Of a stretch of 40,272 nt of DNA, positions 31,072 through 40,272 are shown one piece after another. The notes under the pieces were generated by a model, which had not been told where the DNA came from, did not search any database, and saw only the letters and a list, made by a program, of their open reading frames with translations. The DNA comes from Clavulina sp. PMI_390 (taxonomy: Eukaryota; Basidiomycota; Agaricomycetes; Cantharellales; Hydnaceae), in assembly GCA_015039315.1 (NCBI GenBank), contig WIDE01000021.1, forward strand, positions 293,156 through 333,427. The letters run 5' to 3'. A program made the position numbers and the translations under genes. Every line of letters starts with the position of its first letter. Position 1 is the stretch's first letter.

Positions 31072-31364
31072 GTATGTTGGGTCCAATGGATATCGTTCAA
31101 CTCGAGCCCTTGCTTGTTGATACTTGTATATGGTATCTCCACATTCCTGCCGTCGTCACCCTGGTGTGTATTGAAAGTATCTAACAAACTGAATGATAGT
31201 GGGGATCAAATGTACAAGGCTCCTTCTCCCACTAGTGGTACATAGTAATATGCTCAACAGAGTTCAGTTCTACAGACCACGAGCGAACCCTCTGCGAAAT
31301 ATTGCAATAAACTTGGTTAAAAGGTTTGTTTCTCGAGCGGAATATTGTACCAGAACTAATGAAG

Positions 31365-34300
31365 CTACATGAAATCCGACGCTCTCATGCGCCCAGGCTT
31401 TCGTGGATCAACACCACTATGAGCGGTTGCGTCCGATGCCTCTGGTATCCTTGGTGGCGATTTCTCAACCCACTCATCATCGTCATCTGCATCCATAGGA
31501 GCTGTAGAGGACGCAGCAGGAGCCGGAGCGGCGGCGCGAGGACGCTTAACGTCCTGTGAGACGTCAGCCTCGCTATCTCTTCTTCGCTTCTTCTCCCCAT
31601 CGCGGTCTTTATCCTTCCGTTTCTTGTCCTTGTCTTTCTTGGAAGAGTCAGGTACGATGGACAGGCCGCCAGAAGCTTCGTCATCGTCCATATTGAACGA
31701 GACGAGAGACTTCTTTGGTTTGCCTTCTGATTTTCGTTTCGACTTCTTGGAGGTTGAAGACGAAGGATCAGCGTCCGCTTTGGTCTTGTCTCGATTCGCT
31801 TTGGAGATGAACTTTGGTTTAAACGAGGCGAGGTCGACCGGACCGTCGTCAGGTAGTGAAGGAGGGGGTGATTTGATTGAAGGAGCCGAGCCATCCATAA
31901 TCGCTGGAGGAGCTTGGGCTTCTTCCTGCGGTGACTCGTCGTCATCGCTGTCTTCATCATCGCTGGCAAATATTGCCTTGAAGATATCCATCCCAGGACG
32001 CTTGTAGGTAAGCGTGTCCCGGCCTTGATCATCGTCTTCGCCAAGGCCGATGTTGGAGATATCTTTGGGCCCAGATCTCGACGGAGCTGGAGCATCCACA
32101 TCCATCGACACATCTCCCGCAACTGGTGTGGACCCGTTTTCCTCCCAAGACGGCTTCCCGGATGCAGTAGGTGCCGCGGAACTCGCTGCTTCTGACGTAG
32201 AGGCATCTGCGGGAGTAGGTTGGGGGTCCTTGACACCAAACCGCTTACAGAGCAGTCTTGCAGGAGCCCAAACCGACACCTCACGCGTCATGGGGCCGTA
32301 CATGCCCATTCGTGCGGCGTGCTGTTTCGGAGTCTCTTCCACTTCTATCTTCTTCGCTGCATCCCCAGCCCTTGCATCATCTGAGGACAGATACGACTTT
32401 GATGCATCGCTGGGAGCAGGCATATGCAAACCCTCCTGCACCTTCGGGCCCGTTTCGACGATTGCCGCGGTCGTGAATCGATTAGCCATTGCCCCGCTCA
32501 TGGGCTTGAAAATGAGGGCAGACTTGGCAAACTCTTCAAGCTCGTGGTTATACTCCTCGATGGATTGCGATGGCTTCCTACCAGGAGGAGCGGAGCGTTC
32601 ACCGCCTCCGGAAGGTACGGTTTGGGATTTCAGGTAAAGCGTATAGCGAGCGTGTTTCTCTGGGTAGGAGAGGAAGGGCTGGAAGCCGCGAAGTGCTGCT
32701 TGGGCAACCGGGGAGTCAACTTTCGGGACACTGATTGACGGTGCAGGAGCCGAAGTGGCGGAGGCAGAGGAAGAAGATGGTTCGTCCGAGGGTTTAGATG
32801 TCATATTTTGAAGGCGGGCCCGGTCTTTGTCAGAGAGGTAGTCAAAGACTGAACGGGGCTTCTGATCTGGGAGTCCCGTTTCTCCAAGTTTCTCGCCACG
32901 CTATGAATTGAACATGTCAAAAAAGACCCAATTAATTGACAAAAGATGAGTGCGAACCTCCTCAGCAAGAGTCTTCCCAGTCGACTTGAATCGAGACGCA
33001 TCTGGTCGACCAGTCTCTGGGTTTGGTGCTTTGCTGGTCGCTGCAGCATCAGATGCCGACCAGACTCGGTTTGGATCTGGCTTCCACCCCTTTGGGATAT
33101 CAGGTAGTTTGAACCTAGGAACAATCCAAGGTGTCAGCACGGTGGAACAGCTAACATTGGGGGAACACGCACCACGTGTCCTCAGCGACTGGTTTGTCCG
33201 AGAGTGCGAAGCCGGTAAGGACCGGTCGTCCATCGTTGAAGATGCCAGTCGGAACTGATGGCTGTCTCTCTTGCAACGGCCGCCGGTTTTGTGAAGCCTG
33301 CTGGGAGCCAAGAGTGACCTTGTGGCGAGGCTCGTCGTCGTCATAAGCAATAGTCCTAGAGGATTGTCTAGGGCCTCCGATATCGTAAACGTCTACGTCA
33401 TCGTCTTCAGCATCATTGAGAGCGCCGAGACCAAAGCCAGCTGTGATCGACTAAGTGAGCATTGGTACACAAGCAATATGGAGGTAGACGAACCGCTAAT
33501 GTTTGGCCCAGATGATTGTGCTTTGCTAACAGCATCTGCAAGGGTTGTACCCGGGACGTAACCCAGCCCAAACTGATTATCCTTAGCTCGGAACAGAATA
33601 GTTTTCGTATCGCGAGGAGCAAAGGTGTGCTTTTTCGCCTCTTCGTCCACTTCCATTTCTTCAGTTTTGGATGACATGGGAAGATCTGAAGATTGGAGGT
33701 CTTGCCTCCGAAGTTGATCGTAGGTAACGCGAGGCCCAACACCCTGGCCAGCTCGCCAACCCATCTTCCTCAAGAGCTGGGCTCCAGCAGAATCAGATGA
33801 TGGAGGGAGGAGGGCGTTTGCAACGGCACTTGCAAGCGGACTAAGAATGCGTCAGAATTTGATAACTTGACGATAAGCTGTTGCAGACTCACTCATCGTC
33901 AGTTGTGGCGCCACCTCGCCTCGAGAGCTCCCCTTGTGTCCCTCCGAGAAGATCCATCTCCTCGGTCTGATCCACAATCTTCTTCGAGTTTCTAAGCTCT
34001 TCAAGATCTTCATCATCCATAAAATCCTCAGGACGGGCAGCTTTGCTAGCAGCTCGAGAGTCGCGAGAGGATTTGAATGTAGATGGCGTCCATCCTGTTG
34101 GTAAAGCGGGTGGAAGAGATGCGGAGCCAACAGGTGGGCAATTATATCCTGCAAAATAAGGAGCGCACACGCAGCTATTGACCTTCTTTCGACCCTACAG
34201 TGTTGAAGTAGCCAGCCGAGAATCCTCCAGTGAACGCGCCATGCAGTCGTCGCCTCCCTTGTTCATCACGAACCTGTGGATGCCTGTCAGTAAGGATGAT

Positions 34301-34532
34301 AGGAGTCGATCGGAGGAACAACATACATCCTGCTTCCATAGAGGTACAAACTCATTCTGATCCCTTGCTTTCTCAAGCGGTGGTAATGGAGTTCCAATCT
34401 ACCCAAAAGGGTTATAAGACTCTGGGAACATACAAGAGGAAAGCAACACACAAGGCAGAACGACTCGGTAGCCTTAGAGCTCGATGGGTCAATGCCAATG
34501 TTGTCGAGCTTGCGTTTGAGTCGGCTGGTCAT
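31365..34532 (-). CDS. G-patch domain protein, GPATCH1/TOUGH type (splicing associated)
   Basis: GPATCH1-type proteins are nuclear and associate with the spliceosome's catalytic stage; the G-patch stimulates DEAH RNA helicases. Several exons run from the ATG at 34532. The N-terminal DUF1604 region is clear: [17 protein letters not shown], then [20 protein letters not shown] and [16 protein letters not shown]. The G-patch follows ([16 protein letters not shown], near 33727-33775). The middle has WKPDPNRVW and [20 protein letters not shown], then [14 protein letters not shown]. The long last exon ([56 protein letters not shown]) and a lysine/arginine-rich tail with acidic [11 protein letters not shown] end in MRASDFM. 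Its ATG lies 47 bases from that of divergent GatA. Confidence 0.9.
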
Positions 34533-34579
34533 GGTAGGGCGTTGTGTCAAGTTTGGTCGAGAGGCGGTTGTTTGGGTCA
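34533..34579. promoter_or_regulatory. Very short divergent promoter between GPATCH1 and GatA
   Basis: Only 47 bases separate the minus-strand ATG of the G-patch gene (34532) from the plus-strand ATG of GatA (34580). No TATA box is present. Transcription of each gene must start within this gap or inside the other gene's 5' end, so the 5' regions probably overlap. Confidence 0.5.
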
Positions 34580-36793
34580 ATGCTCCGCTCTCGCCTCCTG
34601 CACTCCAGAGGAATTTATGCTCGTGTTATAACACCGCCAAAACGTCTCCTATCCACAGCAGAATGTCTGAGGAATGTCGAAATGTTTGATGGCGGGCCTG
34701 GTGGTGTAAACGCGTTTGTGGTGGCCAAATCTCAAGCAGGTCAGTGGCATCGCGATCACTTAGCGCGTCGGAATGACCTAAACAAATATTATTAGACATA
34801 CAAACATCGCCAAGTGGGCCCCTATCTGGGATTGCACTAGCGGTGAAAGACAACATCTGCACTTCCGACCTACCAACGACTTGCTCATCCAATGCTCTCA
34901 AAGGTCTAGTCCTGACTTGTCAGCCTGTGAAGCACCTGCATCTCATAAACAATACTGTCCGCCTAGATTTCCATCCTCCCTATGAATCCACAGCTGTTTC
35001 GCTCCTCCGAGAGGCCGGAGCAGATATTATCGGGAAGACCAACTGTGATGAGTTCGGGATGGGGTGAGGGCGCTGCCACATACTTAAACCTGAGCCACCT
35101 CTCATCCAATTTTTTTTTGCTCAGTTCCCTGAATGTCTATTCTTCCCATGGCTCAGTCGTCAACCCCTTCGCCGCAGATTCATCCATTGACTGGAAAGCT
35201 CGGGAGCAAAGATCTGCGGGAGGCAGCTCTGGAGGGAGCGCGGCAGCAGTCGCTCAAAATATGTGCTACGCGTAAGTCCCAACTAGAATCAAAACTTCCG
35301 CCAAGCCGTTACCACTGCTTACTTGGTGTCTCGATGCCCTCAGAGCACTTGGCACAGACACTGGCGGTTCTGTGCGATTGCCAGCGTCATATTGCGGAGT
35401 GGCCGGGTTGAAACCATCCTACGGTCTCATTAGCAGGTCGATCTTCTCTCTATCCTAATAGCCAAATCTCTCAGCCTGACCAAAAAATAACTACCAGATG
35501 GGGCGTCGTATCATATGCTGATAGCTTGGACTGTGTCGGAATCCTAGCACGAGATGTTTCGCGAATACGACGAGTCTTCGGTATGCACGTGAACAATCTG
35601 TTTTTCCAGGTTCTCACCTTCGATCCTAGATGTCGTCTCAACCCACGATGCGAAAGACCCTACAAGCATTGCACCAGACCTGCGTTCAGCCGCGCGGTCG
35701 CACAGTCAGGAACGAATAGACCAACTTCAACAAAATGCCAGCGCCTCCCCACTCTCCGGCCTCAGAGTAGGCATCCCAAAGGTGTGTACCTCGATTCGTT
35801 CCTTTCCATTCTTGGTGCTGAACAATGGTTTTAAGGAATATTTCCCGTCTGAACTCGATGAAAAGGTCAAACAACGATTCCAACACACAGTTTCACTTCT
35901 TCGTCGCCTAGGAGCGAATGTCAGATCCATTTCGCTTCCATCCACTCAATATGCTCTCAGTGCATACTATGTGATCGCTAGCGCTGAAGCTAGCAGTAAT
36001 CTAGCAAGATATGATAGCATCCAGTATGGTTCGTGACTACTTGCCTATTAGCTATCACTCCTACCTCATCATGATCCACGGCATCATAGGTTCCCATACA
36101 CCTTCTCCCAAGACGACTCCCCTTGCATCTGTTGCGGAAGGTTATGCTCGCACCCGTTCAGCCGCCTTTGGGCCGGAGGTTCTTCGTCGAATCTTGCTCG
36201 GAACATATGCCCTCACTGCGGAGTAAGTCCCCCCACTATCGTAGCGATAAACAGCAAAGCACGGGTTCAGCTGCTAATTATGCCTCAATTCTATCTATAG
36301 TGCGTTTGACAACTACTTCCTGCAAGCACAACGAGTCCGAAATCTCGTTAGGGCGGATTTCGACTCGGTCTTCCTGGCGCCCAACGTCTTAAATACCACG
36401 GACAACCTTACAAGCTCCAACTCGCGAAATGAATCTAGCCGGATAGCCCAAACCATCGCTTCTCGCCTCACCAATGGTGTAGATCTCATCATTCACCCTT
36501 CAGCTATCCAGAGCGCCCCGCTCTTGGATTCATCTTCCTCTTCGACGAACTCTCCGTCGGCTCAAGAGAACGCCGAATCTCTCAACTCCTACCTGCAGGA
36601 TGTCCTCACGGTGCCTGCATCCCTGGCTGGAATTCCATCCCTTAGCGTCCCTATGACGAGTACTCCTGACGTTGCTGGGCGAGGGAAGAAGGAGTGGCCG
36701 GTGGGTATCAGTATATCTGGTCAGTGGGGGAGCGAGAACTTAGTGATGCATGTTGGCGAAGCTTTGGAGGCAATAGCCGCGCATGAAGTATGA
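34580..36793 (+). CDS. HER2: Mitochondrial glutamyl-tRNA(Gln) amidotransferase subunit A
   Basis: GatA releases ammonia from glutamine so that Glu-tRNA(Gln) can be converted to Gln-tRNA(Gln) in mitochondria. Ten exons (34580-34739, 34796-34903, 34967-35063, 35125-35271, 35344-35436, 35498-35580, 35630-35781, 35836-36028, 36090-36222 and 36301-36793) give 552 residues. The presequence [20 protein letters not shown] is basic. The amidase-signature Ser-cisSer-Lys triad is intact: Lys in LAVKDN (about residue 71), the cis-Ser in [11 protein letters not shown] (about 150) and the nucleophile Ser in [13 protein letters not shown] (about 180). [20 protein letters not shown] and [15 protein letters not shown] are further family blocks. 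The related amidases and fatty-acid amide hydrolases lack the GatA-type [11 protein letters not shown] segment seen here. Confidence 0.92.
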
Positions 36794-37220
36794 TTGACAC
36801 CAAAGGTGCCAAGGTACCCAAGATTCTTTAGTGGTCAATGCATTAAATGGGCGCAAAATGTATGATGCTCAGTGCCTGGCGGACCACAAAATAGCGTGAT
36901 CTTTACCGGAATCATGTACTGATACTCATGTTAACCTCTCGAGCAATGCCACATACCAGTCGGCAACAAGTCTATCAGGACAACCAAGTTTTTGACTGCG
37001 TATTATGGAATCGAAAGCAAATGTAGTACTAATTGTACAATAGAAGATGCAGTACCGAGGAACTTTCTCAGTATTGTGTGGAAGAGGATGGAGGCGAGGG
37101 GCTCCGAAGATGGTCCTTCCAAGAATGTGCTATATTTTTATATTGCCGCGGAGAATGGGACGGACAAGATAATTGCATGGTTCGTGCCTCTATGTGCCGA
37201 AGAATTGACAGTTGGCAGCA
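36794..37220. other. Convergent intergenic region
   Basis: These are 3' flanks of GatA (plus) and of the F-box gene ending at 37221 (minus). An open frame from 36992 has no recognisable content. Confidence 0.5.
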
Positions 37221-38516
37221 CTACTGCAACTCCCGGATGGTAACAAGACGTTCGTGTGGTATGCATTGCTCAACACTGACGCCCCATTGGCCGCCAGTCT
37301 CGCGCTCAGCGCGAATACGAAGCGCAACTTCCCTGTCATAGTCAAACCCCCCTAAATCAATCCATACGCGCAGCAGTGTGTTGGGACATCCATTAGAATC
37401 AAGACGACTGAGTAGGGTTTGGCATATGTCTGAAAGAGGCGAATCTACTAGTGATAGCGGACTATTGAGGGAGAAATCTGAATCCAGGTTATACTGGGCT
37501 GCAATAGCGCGAGCGATTCCGGTACCGAAATGGCCGATGTGGAGAAACCTTAGGCAAGGGATAGAGACAAGGGAATTTGGGGAGATGATATCTAGCACGA
37601 ATTGGAGCGCGAATGAGGTCCCGATAGGGTTTACCATGTGTTGCAGTCCAAGCTCTAATTCTTGGATCATCGGATGGGCAAACCTGGATAGGTCCGGTTC
37701 CCACTCAGCTCCACCCTCGGCCAAGACGGCCCAAGAGCATGAGAGCCGCCGTAAGGACGGAAAGTTCTGGATATGATCCTCAAACGCTTTGAGGTCGAGC
37801 CTGTATTCGCTGCTTTGAAATTCTAGTAGATCAGCTCTGCCAGAGAGCCATGCTAGAAGTTCGCAGTTTCCGTGGGCCCGACACACCATGGGTAACGGGC
37901 TCGGAGGGAAGTTTGCAGGATTTACTTCAAGGGGCATCGAAAGGGTGGTTATATTAGGGAATGCGTCAAGAAGTGAGTGAGTTACTTCCATTGGCTCTCC
38001 ACCAACAATGAGAATTCTGAGCTCCCATGAGAAAGGAGCCGCGATGAGCGCCCGATAGAGGTCTTGTGGGTATGCGACCAGCGTATTATTGCCGATGTAA
38101 TACTGCTCGGGACGCTTGATGGGCATAATCCTCAAACGTTTGAGGTTTTTCAAGAGGGAAAATGCTTGATGAAGGGCTCCATTAAAGGTACCAGTAGATT
38201 TGGCGTCGATTGTGGCTGAATCGACTGTTCTCTCCTCTGAACTATGCACGGCTGTGTAGAAGGAAAGGGATCGAATGGAGGCGGCACGCCGATGGTTGCT
38301 CATAAGGAAGGCTACAAAATCGTGTAGAGTAGCGACAGCTGCCCCCGAAGCCTGGGGGGTGACCGCGATAGAGTGCGACAACAGAGGTTCAGAGTCTGCG
38401 TTGAAAACTCGACAACAAAGGGAATATGATTTGAGGTCGATAAGAGGGAGATACGCGATTATCTTATGCCGAAGCTCAGGGGGAAAGGGGTTCGAAAATG
38501 TGGGAGTATCTGTCAT
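37221..38516 (-). CDS. F-box protein, intronless
   Basis: This gene encodes 431 residues from a single exon, probably an SCF ubiquitin-ligase receptor. The start is the ATG at 38516 (MTDTPTFSNPFPPELRHKII); the frame is open for 27 more codons upstream but without an ATG. The F-box is at about residues 10-50: FPPELRHKIIAYLPLIDLKS, then YSLCCRVFNADSEPLL. Following Leu-rich segments (ASIRSLSFYTAV, NLKRLRIMPI, LRILIVGGEPM, ITTLSMPLEV, LRRLSCSWAVL, IQELELGLQHM, LRFLHIGHFG) resemble the irregular LRR-like tail of basidiomycete F-box proteins. It is divergent from the other two F-box genes in the window, so recent local duplication is unlikely. Confidence 0.82.
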   Translation of the reverse strand: MTDTPTFSNPFPPELRHKIIAYLPLIDLKSYSLCCRVFNADSEPLLSHSIAVTPQASGAAVATLHDFVAFLMSNHRRAASIRSLSFYTAVHSSEERTVDSATIDAKSTGTFNGALHQAFSLLKNLKRLRIMPIKRPEQYYIGNNTLVAYPQDLYRALIAAPFSWELRILIVGGEPMEVTHSLLDAFPNITTLSMPLEVNPANFPPSPLPMVCRAHGNCELLAWLSGRADLLEFQSSEYRLDLKAFEDHIQNFPSLRRLSCSWAVLAEGGAEWEPDLSRFAHPMIQELELGLQHMVNPIGTSFALQFVLDIISPNSLVSIPCLRFLHIGHFGTGIARAIAAQYNLDSDFSLNSPLSLVDSPLSDICQTLLSRLDSNGCPNTLLRVWIDLGGFDYDREVALRIRAERETGGQWGVSVEQCIPHERLVTIRELQ

Positions 38517-38863
38517 CGCGAGGAGCACAGATTTGGAGTTTTGTTGTGTTGATATGGCGGTTTGCGTCCTAAGTTGGATGGGCGCTTGTTGAGTCACGCG
38601 CCACTCCTATGATGTTCAGATAGCTTCGACAAACCCTGAAAACCCAGCTATAGTGTAGGGTTCGCGCGTAGTACTACTGCAATAATTTGAAGTCACGTTG
38701 TAGCTGGAAGCAAATCCATGCCTCGGTGGCTTCAATTGTTTATTTTACAGTAGGAAGTTACAGACAATCTATCTCAGAGCTACAACAGATAGTCAAAACT
38801 ATCATCGCGATAATTAACCTACAAAAAGGTCGGCGAGCAAGTCAGTATTCCGGTAGATACGCG
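38517..38863. other. Intergenic between two minus-strand genes
   Basis: This is the promoter of the F-box gene and the 3' flank of the transcription factor gene ending at 38864. No TATA box or other element stands out. Confidence 0.45.
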
Positions 38864-40272
38864 TCAGATTGATGGCTCACTCAAAGAAATTCGCGTTAAT
38901 AGTGAGTTTGCAGTAGTAGTGAGAGTATTCTTGAGTGGTGTGGTAATATTCGCTAGGAGAGCAACCGACGCCGGTAAGCAACGTGAAAGATATTGGATTC
39001 ATGAGGAGTATACCGTGCCCAAATGAGAGACAAACTTACCCCATGCTGGAAAGATCGTCGTAATCTCATCAAGGAGGTCAAGTAATAGTTCAATCGAGTG
39101 ACAGTAGCCAACCATTACGGCTGGTTTCTCTTTAGCCCTTGAATGCTCAAGTTCCCAAGCGATGATGCGAATCGCGTCCATCATACGACCCTACCAACAT
39201 GGCATGAGTAACCTGACCTAGTTCTTGATTAGAATATAGATACTCACCGCGTTTATCAGACGAAGCTGGGCTTTGAGATGGATACGGTCTCGAAGATTCT
39301 TGCAGGTGTCAACGAGCGCTTGTACGCATCGGAGCATCTTTCTTCTGGCTGCCATATTATTGCCCGCCCGACAGCCATAGAACACAATCCCACATCCATA
39401 GAGGGTAGCCATTGGGCTGAAAGAGTCGAGCCCTGAGGACACCTGTGGCTTGTGGGTGTCGGATACTGGAAGAGTGAGTCGCTGAGAGCGGATGCGAGAC
39501 TCTAGAGCCACATATTCCTCTTCCAGGGCCTGGTAGCTGTCGGTTGAGGCTAAAGATGGTGTTCGTATGGGTGGATATGATACACAAGAGAGGTAGACCA
39601 CGTACGAGCATCGATCAGAGCAAATTTGTGCACGCGTTCAAAGATTTTGATAACTGAAAGGATGGCATGGACGCCAGGTTTAGGATGCTCTTCCTCTGGG
39701 TGGGAGTTCTGTAGTGATGCGTCAGATAATGAGGGCGCCGGGTACGTGAATGAACGTACTTCGCTAGTAGTGTCTGTATGGGAACTTGGGATCCATCGAT
39801 CGTCATAACTAAACACAGGGGGGTGTCCACACAACACAGACAAAGCCTGAGCGACGACATAGACAGCATGAGCCAACCGAGCCCGATGATCTGCTTCAAA
39901 TGGGTCCTTGGGCGGAGGGAGAAGGAATGCATGATACGATTCATTCTCCCCAGTCGTGATAGGATTTCCAGGGATATTGAGCCCGCATGCTAACGCAAAG
40001 CAGGCCATGGCACCAACAGATGCCATACACTCGATCAGTCGTCTCTCTGTCCCAAAAAAACAACTAAGAATGATACTAGCCCATAAGAAATGGGTTGGGC
40101 GGTCAACAAACATGAGGGATTCTTGCAGGTGATGACGAGTGCGTTCGATGAAATGGGAATGGAAAGCAGTTAAGCCCCCCCGTTTGCTCGCACAAGCGGC
40201 AAGGTAACATGCATTCAACAAGCAAGGGTGGATTGCATCTTGATGCGATGGAGGGAGAGAAATGCATTCGAG
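38864..40272 (-). CDS. Fungal-specific transcription factor (Zn2Cys6 class), C-terminal part; runs off right edge
   Basis: The visible part is the fungal transcription-factor homology domain and C-terminal tail; the DNA-binding zinc cluster would lie beyond the window. The open frame at the edge reads CISLPPSHQDAIHPCLLNAC, YLAACASKRGG, followed by FLWASIILSCFFGTERRLIE, a basidiomycete pattern. Next come ADHRARLAHAVYVVAQALSV and GHPPVFSYDDRWIP. After an intron near 39555-39614 come STDSYQALEEEYVALESRIR and ATLYGCGIVFYG. Then follow the exon with GRMMDAIRIIAWELEHSRAK and a short last exon (NITTPLKNTLTT) ending at TGA 38864. Regulated genes cannot be inferred. Confidence 0.82.

Noticed and set aside
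31385..32284. Long alternative minus-strand frame of 299 codons
   Set aside because: It overlaps the last exon of the G-patch gene in another frame, is low-complexity Arg/Ser/Leu, and is a composition shadow.
32050..32637. 195-codon plus-strand frame opposite the G-patch gene
   Set aside because: It is the antisense of a codon-biased Ser/Asp-rich exon and has no motif of its own.
1..40272. Transposons, CRISPR arrays, rRNA or tRNA genes
   Set aside because: No transposase or reverse transcriptase motifs, terminal repeats, regular spacer arrays or foldable tRNA cloverleaf were seen.

Overview
The window is nuclear DNA of a filamentous basidiomycete. Every well-supported gene is cut by many short introns (about 45-75 bases, GT-AG, several with a CTAAC-like branch point), intergenic gaps are short, and three divergent F-box genes plus a basidiomycete-type zinc-cluster transcription factor tail are present. 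The style recalls Agaricomycetes such as Ceratobasidiaceae/Rhizoctonia; that placement is an inference from gene style and no species marker was read. All gene models were spliced by hand; most were checked for unbroken frame and total length divisible by three.

Layout: (1) 1-871, minus: N-terminal half of long-form tRNase Z, running off the left edge. (2) About 1.8-18.8 kb: an accessory block holding a family of small secreted, cysteine-poor proteins. Members start at 1791, 3697, 8256, 11498 and 17872 (plus) and 13976 (minus). A broken member lies at 14599-15344, and a truncated outlier sits further right on the minus strand (22348). A small heat-shock protein gene (4982-5654, minus) with a perfect heat-shock element lies inside the block. 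(3) 19-21 kb: an F-box gene. (4) 23.4-36.8 kb: a compact housekeeping block: EMC5, an 87-residue probably mitochondrial protein, the RecQ4-like helicase HRQ1 (about 26 exons), an F-box gene, a GPATCH1-type G-patch protein, and mitochondrial GatA. (5) 37.2-40.3 kb: another F-box gene, then the C-terminal part of a fungal-specific transcription factor running off the right edge.

The most unusual content is the secreted-protein array. The proteins have diverged strongly, yet exon lengths are almost perfectly kept: x/72/155/137/y in one subfamily and 82/60/158/137/y in the other, with intron phases 1,1,0,2 throughout. Only the last exon varies freely. Four loci of the second subfamily share a ~30-base promoter core at a fixed distance from the start codon. 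A fifth copy of the core has no gene of its own and abuts an inverted duplicate of another member. A decayed ~1.1-kb segment also occurs twice in the array. Together this describes a birth-and-death array of uncharacterised secreted proteins.

The conserved genes are not a pathway. They are linked by compact architecture: GPATCH1 and GatA start codons are 47 bases apart on opposite strands, and HRQ1 and the 87-residue gene start 83 bases apart.
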